A stretch of DNA of 13,429 bases, taken from the NCBI GenBank assembly GCA_913009765.1, contig CAJVYT010000073.1:1-13429 (forward strand). The letters run 5' to 3'. A program made the translations under genes and the position numbers. Of this stretch, positions 1-7,164 are shown one piece after another (within the stretch, counting starts at the first letter, position 1; every line of letters starts with the position of its first letter). Under the pieces are notes generated by a model. That model had not been told where the DNA came from and ran no database searches. It was given only the letters and a program-made list of their open reading frames with translations. The stretch comes from an uncultured candidate division Zixibacteria bacterium (lineage in GTDB: Bacteria; Zixibacteria; MSB-5A5; GN15; FEB-12).

Positions 1-39
1 ATGAGTAGTAAGAAGATTGTAATTAGTAATTTTTTTTTT
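1..39. other. Non-genomic read-through tail outside the adapter
   Basis: This stretch lies outside the adapter at 40-105 and ends in a run of nine T. Its complement is A-rich, as expected when a sequencer reads past the end of an adapter-ligated fragment. It has no coding signal and should be trimmed with the adapter. Confidence 0.85.
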
Positions 40-105
40 CAAGCAGAAGACGGCATACGAGATATATCAGTGTGACTGGAGTTCAGACGTGTGCTCTTCC
101 GATCT
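40..105 (-). other. Illumina TruSeq P7 indexed adapter (contaminant)
   Basis: Read 5'->3' on the plus strand, this is the P7 flow-cell sequence (40-63), then ATATCAGT (the reverse complement of index ACTGAT plus its AT extension), then the TruSeq read-2 primer site ending in CTTCCGATCT at 105. It is an exact reverse complement of 13307-13372. From memory the index corresponds to TruSeq LT index 25. This is synthetic DNA, so the organism's sequence begins at 106. Confidence 0.98.
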
Positions 106-355
106 GATACAAATCTAAATCGGTAAAAACAGTAAATTTGTGATTCCATTGTTTTGACTGCTTAAAATTCTTAGAAACATCAACTTTCAAATTATTTAAC
201 ATTGAACCGGCTTCAAGGGAATCTGCATAAGAGTGATATAGATTTGACTCATAAAATCCGCCGTATGTTAGTTCGATATCCATTAAATCATCAGAGGCAT
301 TTATAGATACTGATATTATAAAACTTAAACATATTGACAAAATAATTTTATTCAT
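106..355 (-). CDS. Exported protein, 3'-truncated by adapter; possibly an outer-membrane beta-barrel
   Basis: Only the first 83 residues are genuine. The open frame runs on into the adapter to position 83 and would add an artificial tail, Q plus IGRAHV, where IGRAHV is the familiar translation of AGATCGGAAGAGCACACGT. The start at 355 is supported by an AAGGAG ribosome site at 362-367, 7 nt upstream. Residues 1-20 form a signal peptide (MNK, hydrophobic core, then A-S-D). The mature part has alternating polar/hydrophobic and aromatic stretches (about 25-40 and 55-83), compatible with the first strands of an outer-membrane barrel. That is inference only; no family is recognisable. The gene starts 14 nt after the TPR gene stop and so is probably in the same operon. 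Everything beyond residue 83 is missing. Confidence 0.75.
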
Positions 356-369
356 TATAAACTCCTTGT

Positions 370-2097
370 TTACTTAAATAATTCATCATACTCATCCTTG
401 AATTTTTTAGAATCGGGGTTATAATTAGCGGCAAGAGCATATTCGTTCATCGCCTCATCAATACGATTCATTTTAACTAAAACCTGTCCTAATTTCCAAT
501 GTGTCTTCCAGCTATCGGCATCATAATCAAGTGCCTTGAGAAGCAAATCGACTGCTTTAGTATAATTTTCTGATTTTTCTTCTAAAATAGCCAAATTATG
601 ATAAGCTTTTGCATAATCAGCCTTTAATTCAATTGCTTTTGCATAATCCTGTTTGGCTTTATTTATATCTCCAAGTTCACTATAAACTTTAGCTCGATTA
701 TAAAATGCTTTGGGATCCTGCGATAGATTCACCAGCCTATTAAAACAAATTAAAGCAGAATCCAAGATATTAAGTTTTAAGTAAGCTGTACCCAAGTTGT
801 GCAGTCCTTTTGTATTGGTAGGGTCATTATCTATCAGCTTTGAATAAACATCGGCAGCATTTCTTATTTGACCTGATTTATTATAAGCTAATCCAAGATT
901 ATAAAGAGCTTTCATATTTTCAGGGTCTAAATCTATAACTTTGTTATAATACGTTATTGCTGAATCATATAGATTCTTATCATAAAGTATGATAGCAATA
1001 TTATAGTACGCTTTTGAATAGCTTCTGTTTGCTTTTGTTGCCTGTTGATAATAAAATAAAGCACTGTCTTTTTTGTTTTCCTTATAGTACAATGAAGCTA
1101 AGTTATAGCTTGCTTGATAATGTGAACTGTCTGCCTTAAGACATTGCAAATATGATTTGACCGCATCATCATTTTTACCCATCTTTTTATATAAAATTGC
1201 CAAATTATACCATGCGGCAGAATTATTTTTTTCAAGCTCAGCTCTTTTTTGATACGCTAAAACTGCTTTATCAAGCTTACCAAGTTTACTGTAACAGAGT
1301 CCAAGATTCCGATAAAGCTTTGCTTTTTTAAATCCGAGATTTTTACTTTTTTCAAGCTCCTGCACAGCAGTTTTACAATCCCCTTGATCAATTTTCAAAA
1401 GTGCGAGATTAAACCTTGCTTCAACATAGTTTGGTCTCAAGCGTAGTGCCTCTCGATAACTTGCTTCTGATTTTACAAGGTCATTTGTTTTTTTGTATAA
1501 TATCCCTAAGTTGTAATGTGCCGATGCTGAGGTGCGGTTACCTTTTATTTCTGAAGCTCTTGTGAACCATTCAATTGCATCATTATATTTATCAATTGAG
1601 CTATATAAAACACCTAAATTATATACCGGTTCGTAATAATAAGGACGTAACGTAAATGCTTTTTTATAAAACTTAATAGCGTTGCCAAGTTTGTTTAATC
1701 TGTGATTGGCAACACCCAAATTGTAATAAGCCCGGGCATAAGTTGAATCAAGTTTGAGAGCTTTGGTAAGAAGATTAATTGCTGTATTATAATTTTGTGA
1801 TTCAAAAAACAGTAAAGATGAATCGTTTAGCTTAACCGCTTCAGGAATTGAGCTGAAATATATTGAGCTGTCAGTTTTATCGTTTGTAAAAAGAATTTTA
1901 TCGGCTTCATCCGGTATAGATTTTTCCGAATTTTTCTGTTTGCTTTGCACTTCTGCCGACAAATCTTCAGACGACTTATTACTCACCTGAATTACCTCAA
2001 TTCGAGTATCTTTATAAGAACCGGATGTTATGACAGCAAAAACAATAACAGAAATAGCTGCTATCCATGCAGCAATATTTAAAATATAATATCTCAT
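370..2097 (-). CDS. Membrane-anchored protein with about 14 TPR repeats
   Basis: This 575-residue protein has one hydrophobic segment at residues 5-25 with no clear cleavage site, so it is probably a signal anchor that leaves the rest in the periplasm. A low-complexity polar linker follows (about 28-85). From about residue 87 to 570 there are roughly fourteen consecutive 34-residue tetratricopeptide repeats, with the usual Y-N-L-G/A, Y and A at helix A and helix B positions (for example AYYNLGVANHRL, ALYNLGLAYNKSG) and a final P-D/N at most repeat ends. TPR superhelices bind partner proteins or peptides; no catalytic domain is visible. Its start codon overlaps the ligase stop as ATGA (4 nt), so translation is probably coupled. 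The partner is unknown, but its place in the operon suggests a scaffold for the ligase/transglutaminase system. The function is not established. Confidence 0.9.
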   Translation of the reverse strand: MRYYILNIAAWIAAISVIVFAVITSGSYKDTRIEVIQVSNKSSEDLSAEVQSKQKNSEKSIPDEADKILFTNDKTDSSIYFSSIPEAVKLNDSSLLFFESQNYNTAINLLTKALKLDSTYARAYYNLGVANHRLNKLGNAIKFYKKAFTLRPYYYEPVYNLGVLYSSIDKYNDAIEWFTRASEIKGNRTSASAHYNLGILYKKTNDLVKSEASYREALRLRPNYVEARFNLALLKIDQGDCKTAVQELEKSKNLGFKKAKLYRNLGLCYSKLGKLDKAVLAYQKRAELEKNNSAAWYNLAILYKKMGKNDDAVKSYLQCLKADSSHYQASYNLASLYYKENKKDSALFYYQQATKANRSYSKAYYNIAIILYDKNLYDSAITYYNKVIDLDPENMKALYNLGLAYNKSGQIRNAADVYSKLIDNDPTNTKGLHNLGTAYLKLNILDSALICFNRLVNLSQDPKAFYNRAKVYSELGDINKAKQDYAKAIELKADYAKAYHNLAILEEKSENYTKAVDLLLKALDYDADSWKTHWKLGQVLVKMNRIDEAMNEYALAANYNPDSKKFKDEYDELFK

Positions 2098-2972
2098 TGA
2101 ATTTTAGTTCCCAAACCATCTTGATTAGCCAATTGAATATTTAAACCCGGACGGGCGTTTACTTCCAAAACCATTGCCCCGTGTGCGACATCACACACAA
2201 AGTCGACTCCTATATAGCCTAAGTTTACAATATCGCTTATCCTTGCACCAAACTCTAACATATCTTGAAAAAATGGAACTTCGTGTCCCTTGAGTTCTAT
2301 CTTGTTGTCAGGGTGATGCGTTATAAAATTATTCTTATGACATCCATTAGTAGTCATAGAAGTTTGTAAATCAATTCCGATTCCAATACCACCCTGATGT
2401 AAATTAGCTTTACCATCCGATTCTTCAGTAGGAGCTCTCAGCATTGCCATAACCGGAATATTGTCTTGATATATTATCCGAATATCTGTAATACCATCCT
2501 GCCCTTCTAATGTAAATTGAGAAAGTTCCGGATGATTAGTTATAGTCTCTTCAAAATATGCTGTATCAGAAGTATTGTCTATTGAAAAAGCACCATTATA
2601 AATCTGCTGAAGATGGAAAGTAATATCATCTTTGCTAATTTCTTCTCCCGAACTATAAAAGGTATCTTCTACCCTCTTTATAAGTTTTATACCATTTCCT
2701 CCAAATCCACGATTTGGTTTAATAACAAAATTATCTAAAGAAGAAAGCTCATTTTCCCACCCTTTAAGAACTTTTGGAGAATCAACCACATACAATGTCT
2801 TTGGTACCGGGATATTATGTTCCTGCAATATTTTTTTACAGAGTAGTTTGTTGTCAACATTGGGAAAATATGTTCGCTTATTATGAGTATAAATTAAATC
2901 AAGGTTTCGTTTATTTATACCAACAATCCCTTTTCGTGACGGAAGCATTTTGAATATGTCTAAAAAAGCCAT
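2094..2972 (-). CDS. RimK-related ATP-grasp ligase (alpha-L-glutamate ligase-like protein)
   Basis: This 292-residue soluble protein matches the family annotated as alpha-L-glutamate ligase-related, which resembles RimK but has its own N-terminus. The opening GINKRNLDLIY...YFPNVDNKLLCK (residues 18-46) is the family signature. The ATP-grasp nucleotide loop is FVIKPNRGFGGNGI at 82-95, with K85 the likely ATP-binding lysine. MAMLRAP at 175-181 and SDGKANLHQGG at 185-195 form the central core. D257 and E270/N272 (VLEVNARPG) are the likely Mg-binding residues. ATP-grasp ligases join a carboxylate to an amine through an acyl-phosphate; the substrates here are unknown. It has no signal peptide, so it acts in the cytoplasm. 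It starts 2 nt after the transglutaminase-7TM gene and overlaps the next gene by 4 nt. The family pairing with a 7TM transglutaminase-like protein is known, and a peptide-adding role is predicted, not shown. The C-terminus ends soon after the ARPG motif, slightly shorter than I recall for relatives. Confidence 0.9.
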   Translation of the reverse strand: MAFLDIFKMLPSRKGIVGINKRNLDLIYTHNKRTYFPNVDNKLLCKKILQEHNIPVPKTLYVVDSPKVLKGWENELSSLDNFVIKPNRGFGGNGIKLIKRVEDTFYSSGEEISKDDITFHLQQIYNGAFSIDNTSDTAYFEETITNHPELSQFTLEGQDGITDIRIIYQDNIPVMAMLRAPTEESDGKANLHQGGIGIGIDLQTSMTTNGCHKNNFITHHPDNKIELKGHEVPFFQDMLEFGARISDIVNLGYIGVDFVCDVAHGAMVLEVNARPGLNIQLANQDGLGTKIQ

Positions 2973-2974
2973 TA

Positions 2975-4576
2975 TCAGGACCTTACTAACAGATGTTTAA
3001 AACGAGTAAATTCAATCAGCCTAAATCCACTGTATCGACCTATATAAATATAGATTGCAATCACAACTAAAATTGTTTCAGGAAAAGTAATTACGATTGA
3101 TTGTAAAAATCTGGATGACATAATTGCATAAGACGATGATGCAACAATCAGAGTCAAAAAAGCAATACGTAAAGCATTCCAAATACCGGATTCCTCCGTT
3201 ATAATAGAAAGACGTTCAACAGTCAATGTCAGAATAATCATCGGAAATAGAGCAACACGGGCAAAGTTGAGAAACCCTAAAGATACTCCCACTGCGGTCA
3301 ATCCGAGATTAAACAAAACAACAGTAGAAAGTAAAATAGCCAAACGGGGAGTATGCAATAGATGCAGCCTCTCCAAAATTACTCTCATCACAGACCCAAA
3401 ACCCATTATGAGTGCAAATAACAGTATACCGCTCGATAGACCGGTATCTCTAAACCCGATAGCTATAAGTGCCGGCATAAAAGTTCCAAAGGTTTCAAGC
3501 CCGACAATATTTCTAAAGAAAACAACTGCTAAAACACCGATTGGCAGCATAATAATAATTTTTAACAGTTCTAATGAAATAGCAACTTTTTTAAAGGTAG
3601 CCCAAATATTTAAAATATCAAGAGGGTTCTTTTTCAATTTGTTAAGACCGGCAACAGTTGAAGTTAGTCGTTTTTTGAGATTAAAATAATATTTAAAATT
3701 TATATCTTTCGTGTGTGTAATAAATGAAATTTCACCATAATACAGTATCAAATAATTAGAAGGAATCTCGGCAAAATATTCATTTGTCGGACAAAACGGC
3801 ACCCAGTAGTTACCGATATAAAACTCAACCCAAATATGTGTCGCTTTTGACTGACCGGAAGATAAAATCTTTCCACCGACTAATCTGGCAGGTATGCCCA
3901 AGTATCTGGCAAGTGCCGCCATAATACGGGACTTACCACCACAAGATGCTTCATTAAGACGATAAGCAGTTAAGGCATCAATAGTACCGGAATATCTTAC
4001 ATAATTCATGCCATAGGTAGCAAAATCATAAATAATTCTACTATTATATAAAATAGAACTGTCGCTTGATAAATGTAACGAATCAGCCAAATCCTTTATT
4101 TCCGGATTTTCCGATTGAATCATGCTGTCCGGTAATAAATAAAATGCCGCACTTTTTGGTACCTGATTCGTCGGCAATATTGTTGAGTCAATAATATACT
4201 TAATATTCTTAGTTAGAATCGTAGCCGTATAGTTTAGCTGACGTTTACCGTCAACAGAAGATGACTGCCATTTTCCGCGGCGATTTAATCTGTTTTTTTC
4301 AAAACTAAATTTTAAATCGTCAGAACCAAACGCCTCATCTTTAACAGTCTGATTGGGCAAGTTTTTGGGAAGTGCAATACTAACCTCTACCGGAGAACTA
4401 TGACCATCTAATTCCATAACCATCTCCAAGTGGTAACTCTCCGATTGAGTTACCGCTTCAAGATTATATCCAAGATATTTTATCTTGTACATGGCAACTG
4501 CCGACGCAACAAAAATTAGCAGTGCCGGCAGAACACCTATTAAAACCTTTGATGCTTTCAAGCGACTTACGGACAT
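2975..4576 (-). CDS. Transglutaminase-like domain fused to a C-terminal 7TM-type membrane domain
   Basis: This 533-residue inner-membrane protein has one N-terminal helix (about 12-30), then a periplasmic region (about 31-330) whose end is a transglutaminase-like core. The core holds SCGGKSRIMAALARYLGIPARLVGG (in part, 211-235) with Cys212, THIWVE with His247, and WVPFCPTN, where the usual Asp of the D-P-T motif is Cys262. The C-terminal part (about 335-510) is a bundle of about six or seven hydrophobic helices carrying ETFGTFMPALIAIGFRDT (361-378), typical of proteins annotated as inactive transglutaminase fused to seven transmembrane helices. The domain order and the neighbouring ATP-grasp ligase match that family. 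It may bind, cleave or transfer the product of the ligase; this is inference. The gene overlaps the preceding TPR gene by 10 nt. Unlike the family label, Cys and His are kept here, so residual activity is possible. Confidence 0.88.
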   Translation of the reverse strand: MSVSRLKASKVLIGVLPALLIFVASAVAMYKIKYLGYNLEAVTQSESYHLEMVMELDGHSSPVEVSIALPKNLPNQTVKDEAFGSDDLKFSFEKNRLNRRGKWQSSSVDGKRQLNYTATILTKNIKYIIDSTILPTNQVPKSAAFYLLPDSMIQSENPEIKDLADSLHLSSDSSILYNSRIIYDFATYGMNYVRYSGTIDALTAYRLNEASCGGKSRIMAALARYLGIPARLVGGKILSSGQSKATHIWVEFYIGNYWVPFCPTNEYFAEIPSNYLILYYGEISFITHTKDINFKYYFNLKKRLTSTVAGLNKLKKNPLDILNIWATFKKVAISLELLKIIIMLPIGVLAVVFFRNIVGLETFGTFMPALIAIGFRDTGLSSGILLFALIMGFGSVMRVILERLHLLHTPRLAILLSTVVLFNLGLTAVGVSLGFLNFARVALFPMIILTLTVERLSIITEESGIWNALRIAFLTLIVASSSYAIMSSRFLQSIVITFPETILVVIAIYIYIGRYSGFRLIEFTRFKHLLVRS

Positions 4577-6090
4577 GTAGCCAATCCTATAGTATCTCTT
4601 CTAACTACTGCATTAGGGTATTTTGAACAATTTGGATACTGAGTAATCACCGTACAATATTCATCATGAGCCGAAACGTCATCCAAAAGTTTCTCATAAC
4701 ATTTTCCCGCCCAGTAATGAGCATCACCGGCATCTTTATTGTTGGGATATGTGTTATAGAAAGTTGTGTATTGAGCCAATGCAAGAGAATAGTCACCGTT
4801 GGCATAATATGTCGATGCAATTTTATATACTGCTTGAGGAACCCAATCGTTATTTGGCTCATTTGCTAAATAGTCCTGATACAGTGAAATAGCAGCGGTA
4901 TAGTTATCTAAATTGTATTCACAGGAACCCAAATAATATCTTGCATGTGCCTCACGGCTTGAATTTGGAAAGTTTGTAACAATATATTGATAATCTGCTT
5001 TAGCATCCAAATATGTGTATGCTTCTAATTTATATTTACATTGAGAACGGTAGTACCATGAGTCAGTAAGTTTATCACCAGACGGATAACTTGTAATACT
5101 GTTATTAAACTCGGCAAGAGCTTGAGCAAAATTTTCCTGATTATAATAACTCATACCTTTGTAATAGCTCGCCTTGGCAGCTTCTGTTGAAGCAGCATAA
5201 TTATTTAAGAGATTATTAAATTCAACAATAGCTGAACCATAATTATCATCTGTATAATACAGCCATCCCGCATTATAAATAGCAGGCGTGATATCGGGTG
5301 ATGCTGGATAATTTGTCTCTACTAATTGATAAGCAGTAATAGCTGAAGCAGTATTTCCAAGAGCCTCATAAGTACGTCCAATTCGATATTGTGCTCTACT
5401 GGCTATCGTACTTGCAGGGAAATTTGCTGTTACAAATTGATAATCACTTAAAGCACCATTCAAATCATTTTGGTTTTCTTTATAAATACCTCGACTGTAA
5501 TAAGCAATAGGAACAATAGAATCAGCAGGAAAATCTGTGATACATAATGTAAAGTTTGCAATCGCAGAATCTAACATATCTATATTCGCGTAAGATAACC
5601 CTAAACGATATCTGGCAAGTGGTGCATAAGCACCGGATGGTGCTGAACTAAGTAACGATTTTAATTGTGCAATCGCTGAGTTAAAATCATCATAAGTATA
5701 AGAAGTCATAGCATCACCAAAAAGTTGTGCCTCAGTACTATTGTTTGCTGTTAAAACTATTGAAGGAACAACGTTTACTTGACCAGCTGATGCGATAAAT
5801 TGATTTGTAATCGCCTCACTTACATATCCGCATTTTGTGGCTATTAAACTGTATACTCCAATTGGAACTCCTATGATTGTATAATCACCGGACGCATCGG
5901 TCACACCTACGATATTAGTTCCCGAAACGGAAATAAATATACCGGAATGATCAGTTCCGCCGGTTTGAATATTACCGGTAAATGTTCCATAAGGAACTAA
6001 ATCAACATTCACATAAGTCGTATCAGCCTTACCAACCGAAATAACAGAAAACAAAACAACTAAAGTAAAAATATATTTTTTATAATTCAT
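4567..6090 (-). CDS. Secreted TPR protein (YbgF/outer-membrane-assembly style) with N-terminal regulatory-like beta domain
   Basis: This 507-residue protein has a clear signal peptide (residues 1-22, MNYKKY plus hydrophobic core, ending GKA). Residues about 34-114 form a carboxypeptidase-regulatory-like beta-sandwich domain (GVTDASGDYTIIGVPIGVYSL). From about 118 to 500 there are about ten TPR-like repeats of 36-39 residues. The repeats have the pattern A-x-Y-x-x-G-x-x-Y and end in Y/F-P, as in YbgF/CpoB and BamD-type periplasmic proteins (for example TDFPADS, TNYPASP, TNFPNSS). The start at 6090 has GGAGA about 10 nt upstream. The gene lies 38 nt after the dockerin-like gene and overlaps the transglutaminase-7TM start by 10 nt, so it is co-translated with it. 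It is likely a periplasmic or surface scaffold. No enzymatic domain is seen and the target is unknown. Confidence 0.88.
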   Translation of the reverse strand: MNYKKYIFTLVVLFSVISVGKADTTYVNVDLVPYGTFTGNIQTGGTDHSGIFISVSGTNIVGVTDASGDYTIIGVPIGVYSLIATKCGYVSEAITNQFIASAGQVNVVPSIVLTANNSTEAQLFGDAMTSYTYDDFNSAIAQLKSLLSSAPSGAYAPLARYRLGLSYANIDMLDSAIANFTLCITDFPADSIVPIAYYSRGIYKENQNDLNGALSDYQFVTANFPASTIASRAQYRIGRTYEALGNTASAITAYQLVETNYPASPDITPAIYNAGWLYYTDDNYGSAIVEFNNLLNNYAASTEAAKASYYKGMSYYNQENFAQALAEFNNSITSYPSGDKLTDSWYYRSQCKYKLEAYTYLDAKADYQYIVTNFPNSSREAHARYYLGSCEYNLDNYTAAISLYQDYLANEPNNDWVPQAVYKIASTYYANGDYSLALAQYTTFYNTYPNNKDAGDAHYWAGKCYEKLLDDVSAHDEYCTVITQYPNCSKYPNAVVRRDTIGLATCP

Positions 6091-6128
6091 TTTTTACAAT
6101 CTCCATTTTTTTAATGTACATAATAATT

Positions 6129-6620
6129 TTATAAACACGGTGCCGGTGCTGATCCACTTTGGAAACTATAAGCAACAAGATATACCAAATCAGAAACATT
6201 GATAGAACCGGAGCCGTTAATATCACCTTCATCTTCACATGCCGGTGCAGGTCCGCTTTGGAAACTATAAGCAACAAGATATACCAAATCAGAAACATTG
6301 ATAGAACCGGAAGCATTAACATCACCTCGCAAAGTACAGCATGAACCAATAGTTTTCGTAAAAATTAACGGGGTATAATTGACAGAACCGGCTAATAACG
6401 TATATGACCCGTTAACAACATTCGGAATAAAATAATTCCCGTTAACATCTGTCATCGTGCTATCACCGGTTTCTATAATTTTAATAATAACATTTGGAAT
6501 TGGGAGTCCGGTGTCACTATCTGTCACGGTACCAACAATATCGGCAGCGAAAATACTGCCCGGAACAAGACCAATGAAAAACAATAAAATTAAAAACAGA
6601 AACATCTTTTTTTGTTTCAT
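6129..6620 (-). CDS. Small secreted protein: regulatory-like beta domain plus two dockerin-like repeats
   Basis: This 163-residue protein starts at 6620, where AGGAG lies 6 nt upstream; an in-frame ATG at 6659 would add 13 residues ahead of the signal peptide and is less likely. Residues 1-25 are a signal peptide (MKQKK, hydrophobic core, ending IFAA). Residues about 27-90 are a carboxypeptidase-regulatory-like domain (GTVTDSDTGLPIPNV, DVNGNYFIP). The C-terminus has two dockerin-type calcium-binding loops, GDVNASGSINVSDL and GDINGSGSINVSDL, each followed by VYLVAYSFQSG and a Pro-Ala-rich end. In many FCB-group candidate phyla such C-terminal repeats occur on secreted proteins without cellulosomes, perhaps for surface attachment. 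Dockerin repeats normally bind cohesin domains or calcium; no cohesin is in the window. It is the first gene of operon B, with a beta domain like that of the next gene. Confidence 0.85.
   Translation of the reverse strand: MKQKKMFLFLILLFFIGLVPGSIFAADIVGTVTDSDTGLPIPNVIIKIIETGDSTMTDVNGNYFIPNVVNGSYTLLAGSVNYTPLIFTKTIGSCCTLRGDVNASGSINVSDLVYLVAYSFQSGPAPACEDEGDINGSGSINVSDLVYLVAYSFQSGSAPAPCL
6157..6212 (-). repeat. 56-bp direct repeat, copy 1 (dockerin-like repeat 2)
   Basis: This is identical over 56 nt to 6256-6311, offset 99 nt (33 codons), so the copies are in frame. It encodes the GSINVSDLVYLVAYSFQS core of the second dockerin-like repeat. Absence of even synonymous differences points to recent duplication or gene conversion. 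Confidence 0.95.
6256..6311 (-). repeat. 56-bp direct repeat, copy 2 (dockerin-like repeat 1)
   Basis: Exact copy of 6157-6212 encoding the core of the first dockerin-like repeat. The flanking bases diverge (for example GCCGGTGCTGATCCA against GCCGGTGCAGGTCCG in plus orientation), so only the core is perfectly conserved. Confidence 0.95.
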
Positions 6621-6624
6621 TAAA

Positions 6625-6632
6625 TTCTCCTC
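6625..6632 (-). promoter_or_regulatory. Ribosome binding site deciding the start at 6620
   Basis: The minus strand reads GAGGAGAA here, with AGGAG (6627-6631) 6 nt before the ATG at 6620. It favours this start over the upstream in-frame ATG at 6659, which would place charged residues ahead of an otherwise canonical signal peptide. Confidence 0.8.
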
Positions 6633-6846
6633 TTTATTACATCTTACAATTATCGACAAAAGAAGACATAAATTAACCGATTTAGTAAAAGCACTATTAT
6701 ATATTAACCTACATAACTCTAAATCTAAGTGCGGTTTACATCGAAAAAGTCACAACATTTGAGTTCATAATCAATGAACACAACTTTATAATAAATTTTT
6801 ACAGATATTAATTCTTACGTGAACAGTAGGATCGATAACAAAAATC

Positions 6847-6879
6847 TCATTTTTGAAATGAACGCATATTTATATATGC
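6847..6879 (-). promoter_or_regulatory. Two adjacent stem-loops at the 5' end of the operon B leader
   Basis: Hairpin 1 is GCATAT/ATATGC (6864-6869 with 6874-6879, loop 4). Hairpin 2 is TCATTT/AAATGA (6847-6852 with 6856-6861, loop 3). They are only 2 nt apart, begin just downstream of the predicted start point near 6880, and on the minus strand are followed by GATTTTTG. They could stabilise the 5' end, act as operator half-sites, or form a weak attenuator. AT-only stems are weak, so the role is uncertain. Confidence 0.4.
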
Positions 6880-6886
6880 TTTTTCA

Positions 6887-6914
6887 AATATACATAAAAG
6901 AGCTATTATGTCAA
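6887..6914 (-). promoter_or_regulatory. Sigma70-like promoter for operon B
   Basis: The minus strand has a perfect TTGACA (6909-6914), a 16-nt spacer and TATATT (6887-6892, five of six matches). It would start transcription near 6880 and leave a leader of about 260 nt before the ATG at 6620. A TATAAT at 6696-6701 nearer the gene lacks a good -35 (TTTAGA at 16 nt) and is a weaker alternative. If the organism uses a Bacteroidetes-type primary sigma factor this prediction would not hold. Confidence 0.5.
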
Positions 6915-7124
6915 GAACTAATTTATAACAGATACATATTTACTTTTTCTGAATAAGAGAATTGTTAGCTTTTTATCATCATTTAATTGAAAAAGCTATT
7001 TTTCTATTATCCCGTATCCCGTAAACACTTCTCCTTTCTCAAGCACAGGTCATCTTTACTAACTCTATATTTACATCTTAAAACCATTATAAATAGCCTT
7101 TTACTTTAGAAAATAACAACAGAC

Positions 7125-7164
7125 AAAAAATGGCTCCGTATAAAATATATACTTGGAGCCATTT
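7125..7164 (-). terminator. Intrinsic terminator of the metal efflux operon
   Basis: On the minus strand AAATGGCTCC (7155-7164) pairs with GGAGCCATTT (7128-7137) across a 17-nt loop. The stem runs into a T tract (TTTTTTG, from 7130 downward). It begins 35 nt after the stop of the PII-like gene, the last gene of the operon, and separates it from operon B. Confidence 0.85.

Noticed and set aside
3267..3689. 140-residue plus-strand open frame
   Set aside because: It is antisense to the membrane domain of the transglutaminase-7TM gene; its composition reflects the complement of hydrophobic codons.
6157..6311. Short CRISPR-like array
   Set aside because: There are only two copies and they encode in-frame dockerin repeats; there are no spacers or cas genes.
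6080..6349. Minus-strand open frame with a repeated Met/Leu-rich segment, and a plus-strand frame at 6159-6344 with a repeated segment
   Set aside because: Both are other-frame readings of the 56-bp repeat in the dockerin-like gene. They have no ribosome site and overlap a gene with a clear signal peptide and domains.
6129..6620. Cellulosome component
   Set aside because: Dockerin-like loops are present, but there is no cohesin, scaffoldin or glycoside hydrolase in the window, and such repeats are common on unrelated secreted proteins in FCB candidate phyla.
6457..6762. Plus-strand open frame across the start of the dockerin-like gene and its leader
   Set aside because: It covers the ribosome site, signal peptide and leader of the minus-strand gene and has no recognisable domain.
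6864..6884. Plus-strand terminator (GCATAT/ATATGC hairpin followed by five T)
   Set aside because: No plus-strand gene precedes it and the stem is almost all A-T; it fits better as a leader hairpin on the minus strand.
7009..7022. Tandem TATCCCG x2 as an iteron or binding-site array
   Set aside because: Only two 7-bp copies, no further copies nearby, and no replication gene.
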